Shown: positions 29,593-32,040 of the stretch, piece by piece
How positions within the stretch are numbered: the first letter of the stretch is position 1
How the letters are laid out: the number at the start of each line of letters is the position of its first letter
Assembly: GCA_003247835.1 (NCBI GenBank)
Contig: QJYB01000098.1
Coordinates: forward strand, 1 to 32,040
From: Gammaproteobacteria bacterium
Lineage (GTDB): Bacteria > Pseudomonadota > Gammaproteobacteria > Pseudomonadales > Azotimanducaceae
Length of the DNA stretch: 32,040 bases
Direction of reading: 5' to 3'
Made by a program: the position numbers and the translations under genes
Notes under the pieces: generated by a model
The model's input: the letters and a program-made list of their open reading frames with translations, nothing else
Database searches by the model: none
Told to the model about the DNA's origin: nothing

Positions 29593-32040
29593 CTAGAGCT
29601 CGTAACGGACGTCGAACAGGAACGTGGTGCCCACATCCTGCTCGAGGACGGTGACGTTATCGTCCAGCGTGTTCGTCTGCTTGATCGTCGTCTTGTCGTT
29701 CAGGATGTTCTTCAGCCGCAGTTTCAACGACAGATGCTCGGTGGGGAACCAGGAGCCGACGAAGTCGAGCGAGTTGAAGGTCTGCTCGTAGGCGTCGCCG
29801 TTACCGTCGATACCCGCATAGAAGATCCTGGGTCCGAACGCGTTGTAGACCAGCGTGGCGCCCCACTTGCCGCTGAACGAATCGTAGCCTAGCTGTGCGT
29901 TCACCACCCACTTCGACTGCTGCGTCAGCCGGCGCTTCTGATTGGTGAGGTTACCCACACCCGGCGCTACGGGGATGTTCACCTCCGAGTCGCTGAAGGT
30001 GGCGTTGCCGGCGACGAAGAACGCATCCGACCAGCCGCCGCCACTCAGGAAGCCCAGGCTCTTCAGACCCTCGAACTCTGCGCCATACACCTCGCCGCTC
30101 TCGGCATTGACGAAGGTGAAGAGGATGTTGTCCTCCGTGGCGCCGCCCTGGACGGTCTCGATGGGCGCTTTGAGGTCTTTGTAGAAGAGCGAGACGGACA
30201 GGTTGTCGCCAGAGTCCCAGAACCACTCGCTGCGGAGCTCGTAGTTCTTGAGGTCGGACGGCACCAGATCCGGGTTGCCGCGCACGCGGGCCTCGGTCAG
30301 CGGGTCGATGTAGGTGGACGCAGACACCTCCCGGATATCCGGATAGGCCACGGTCTTACTCCATGCCAGGCGCAGCTGGAACTCGTCCGACCAGAACTGT
30401 GGGCGGATGTAGGTCAGCGACACTGCGGGATACCAGGCGTCATCGGAATACACCGACTCCGCGATCTGTTCGACGGACAGCGGAATGCGCTGGCCGCTGA
30501 AATTCAGGTAGTCGATGGGCACAGATACCTGAGTGAAGTCCTCCCAGCGCGCACCTGCCATCAGGCGCCAGGTCTCGTCCACCAGCAGGTCGATCTTGCC
30601 GAATCCGGCGTTGGTCGTCTGACCGGCACCGTAGCTCTCCGTACCGAACTGACCGATGCCCAGGATCAGCTCCTGGTCATAGCACGCTTGGGGATTGAAC
30701 GGATCACCATCGAGCCTGAGCAGATTCGCGTCGCTGAACGCCTCGGAAACAGGCAGGCCGGAGACCGCCGGGCAACCCGGACCTCCCATGGAAAAACTCT
30801 GATCAAAGGTACCGAGACCCAGCACCGTCTGCTGATAGGACCGACCCTTGCTGTTGTAGCTGCCGCCGCCGGAGATTTCCAGATCCCAGTTCATGTCCCA
30901 GCTGACGCCGGTCAGAGGAAGGGTCACCTCGCCGCCCCAGGTCTCCACCCTGTCATCGAGTCCCGAGTACTGGAACACCACGGCGTTCTGGATGTTGCGG
31001 ATGTCCGACGTCAGGATCTCGCCCGTCGACTGGTCGAAGGTTTCCACGTACTTGGCCCGCACCTCGTTCGGCAGGTCCGTCTCCGCCTTGGACTTGGAGT
31101 AGAACCATTCCGCCGAAGTGCCGCGAAATGCCTCCAGAAACCCCAGCCACTCCGGCAGTCGGCTGAGCGTCGCGTCACCCAGCGTGTGCTCACCGATGAA
31201 CTGGGTGACGTTCAGGTCACGCTGCTCGAAGCGGATATCATTAAGCCGCTCCTGCACACCCGTGGAGCAATCGTTGTACTGACCCGCCCGGCAGTTGACC
31301 GTGCTGGACGCTTCGTCCTCGGAGTTCCGCAGAAAGAGCTGATGCCAGCTGATCTCGTGATCCTCTGTGAACCGCAGGCCAGCGTTCATACCCGCGGTCA
31401 GCGAGACGGAGTTGATCGTTCGCTGTGACTCCGCATAGGACCCGTCCGGCTCCTGCACGTTGCGCAGAGTACGGTTTCGGTTGCGCCAGTTGTTGTTGTA
31501 TCCGCCCACCGCCAGGAAGCCGAGCTCCCAGTCTTCGCCCAGATACCAGCGATAACCGCCCGTTCCCTCGATCTCGAAGTCGGCTGGCAGGTTCTTGGAC
31601 TCGAAGTCCACGTCTCTGTTGAGTGATGTAGCCAGCTCGCGGTTCATCATCTGCGCCGTTTCGAAGCTGATCGGCTCTCCCGCGGCAGCTGCCACGGTCT
31701 GAATACGCAGCGGCGCGAAGCTGCCCCTGTACATCTGGATACCGTCGACGATGGCCTGGGGAATCTGCCTCGTACCGTCGTCCTTACCCCACCTGTCGTC
31801 ACTGCCGCCGGGATAAGTGAAGCCATCGTCATCGCTGTTCGAGTTCCAGCCCGTGTTGAGCTTCACGGTGAGCTGCGCGTCCTCGGGAATCGCCTTGGTG
31901 CGGATGTCGATGGCGCCGCCGCCGAATGCAGCCGGCATGTCCGGTGAGTAGCCCTTCTGCACCGATAACGCGTCGATGATCTCTGCCGGGAAGATGTCCA
32001 GCGGCAGCACGTTCCGGGTCAGGTCCGGTGATGGCACCAC
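29593..32040 (-). CDS. TonB-dependent receptor, N-terminus beyond the window
   Basis: The last 815 residues of an outer-membrane TonB-dependent receptor. The visible part starts inside the plug domain: LDIFPAEIIDALSVQKGYSPDMPAAFGGGAIDIRTK is the plug-end pattern that leads into the barrel. Repeated amphipathic beta strands follow to the C-terminus, which ends FLFDVRYEL. Extracellular-loop-like insertions carry two cysteine pairs (around CRAGQYNDC and in GPGCPAV...PQACYD), which may form disulfides. The barrel is large, so a bulky ligand such as an oligosaccharide or siderophore is possible, but nothing here identifies it. The signal peptide and TonB box are missing because the window ends. 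A clear terminator follows. Confidence 0.93.
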   Translation of the reverse strand: MVPSPDLTRNVLPLDIFPAEIIDALSVQKGYSPDMPAAFGGGAIDIRTKAIPEDAQLTVKLNTGWNSNSDDDGFTYPGGSDDRWGKDDGTRQIPQAIVDGIQMYRGSFAPLRIQTVAAAAGEPISFETAQMMNRELATSLNRDVDFESKNLPADFEIEGTGGYRWYLGEDWELGFLAVGGYNNNWRNRNRTLRNVQEPDGSYAESQRTINSVSLTAGMNAGLRFTEDHEISWHQLFLRNSEDEASSTVNCRAGQYNDCSTGVQERLNDIRFEQRDLNVTQFIGEHTLGDATLSRLPEWLGFLEAFRGTSAEWFYSKSKAETDLPNEVRAKYVETFDQSTGEILTSDIRNIQNAVVFQYSGLDDRVETWGGEVTLPLTGVSWDMNWDLEISGGGSYNSKGRSYQQTVLGLGTFDQSFSMGGPGCPAVSGLPVSEAFSDANLLRLDGDPFNPQACYDQELILGIGQFGTESYGAGQTTNAGFGKIDLLVDETWRLMAGARWEDFTQVSVPIDYLNFSGQRIPLSVEQIAESVYSDDAWYPAVSLTYIRPQFWSDEFQLRLAWSKTVAYPDIREVSASTYIDPLTEARVRGNPDLVPSDLKNYELRSEWFWDSGDNLSVSLFYKDLKAPIETVQGGATEDNILFTFVNAESGEVYGAEFEGLKSLGFLSGGGWSDAFFVAGNATFSDSEVNIPVAPGVGNLTNQKRRLTQQSKWVVNAQLGYDSFSGKWGATLVYNAFGPRIFYAGIDGNGDAYEQTFNSLDFVGSWFPTEHLSLKLRLKNILNDKTTIKQTNTLDDNVTVLEQDVGTTFLFDVRYEL

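Overview
This is a GC-rich, densely coded stretch of bacterial chromosome. TonB-dependent receptor, NodT-type outer-membrane lipoprotein, MltF-type lytic transglycosylase and UbiB/AarF-type genes point to a Gram-negative Pseudomonadota, most likely a gammaproteobacterium; this taxonomic call is inference from gene families. No tRNA, rRNA, CRISPR array, insertion sequence, phage gene or recombination site was seen, and no gap between genes exceeds about 200 bases.

Layout. (1) 1-3516: a cut-off uncharacterised membrane-anchored protein and a FadJ-like bifunctional beta-oxidation enzyme (both minus), divergent from an SDR oxidoreductase (plus). (2) 3544-6172: a plus-strand operon of a secreted DUF3617 protein, an ABC ATPase and an ABC-2 permease, with a cysteine-free thioredoxin-fold protein running against its 3' end (6160-6687). 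(3) 6729-9367: a DPM-synthase/GtrA fusion translationally coupled to a GT39-type membrane glycosyltransferase, a likely polyprenyl-phosphate-sugar pathway. (4) 9486-18805: a split carotenoid cluster. crtE-crtZ lie on the plus strand; crtY-crtI-crtB lie on the minus strand and run on into a DUF4345 membrane protein, an MltF-like lytic transglycosylase lipoprotein and a class III omega-aminotransferase. A membrane di-iron sterol-desaturase-family protein is divergent from crtY. The recognised genes give GGPP to phytoene to lycopene to beta-carotene to zeaxanthin; the extra hydroxylase-family enzyme has no assigned step. (5) 18747-23690: a minus-strand four-gene operon (AI-2E-family permease, NodT outer-membrane factor, HlyD-family adaptor, DUF2955/FUSC-type inner-membrane protein), which looks like an AaeAB-type tripartite exporter plus a second permease. 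(6) 23883-26818: PPOX-fold flavoprotein, double-hotdog thioesterase and DUF1295 (steroid 5-alpha-reductase-like) membrane enzyme on minus, and a secreted DUF6265-like protein on plus. (7) 26831-32040 (minus): GFA-family zinc protein, UbiB-type ABC1 kinase, secreted glycerophosphodiesterase, and the C-terminal 815 residues of a TonB-dependent receptor followed by a clear intrinsic terminator.

A recurring trait is start-stop overlap of the form NTGA, often with a non-ATG start: TTGA (ABC ATPase, crtI), GTGA (ABC permease, GT39), ATGA (HlyD) and, by inference, CTGA (MltF-like protein). Strong dyad elements lie upstream of crtE, between the PPOX gene and the efflux operon, and over the ribosome binding site of the FadJ-like gene. 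The most promising unknown is the sterol-desaturase-family enzyme beside the carotenoid genes.
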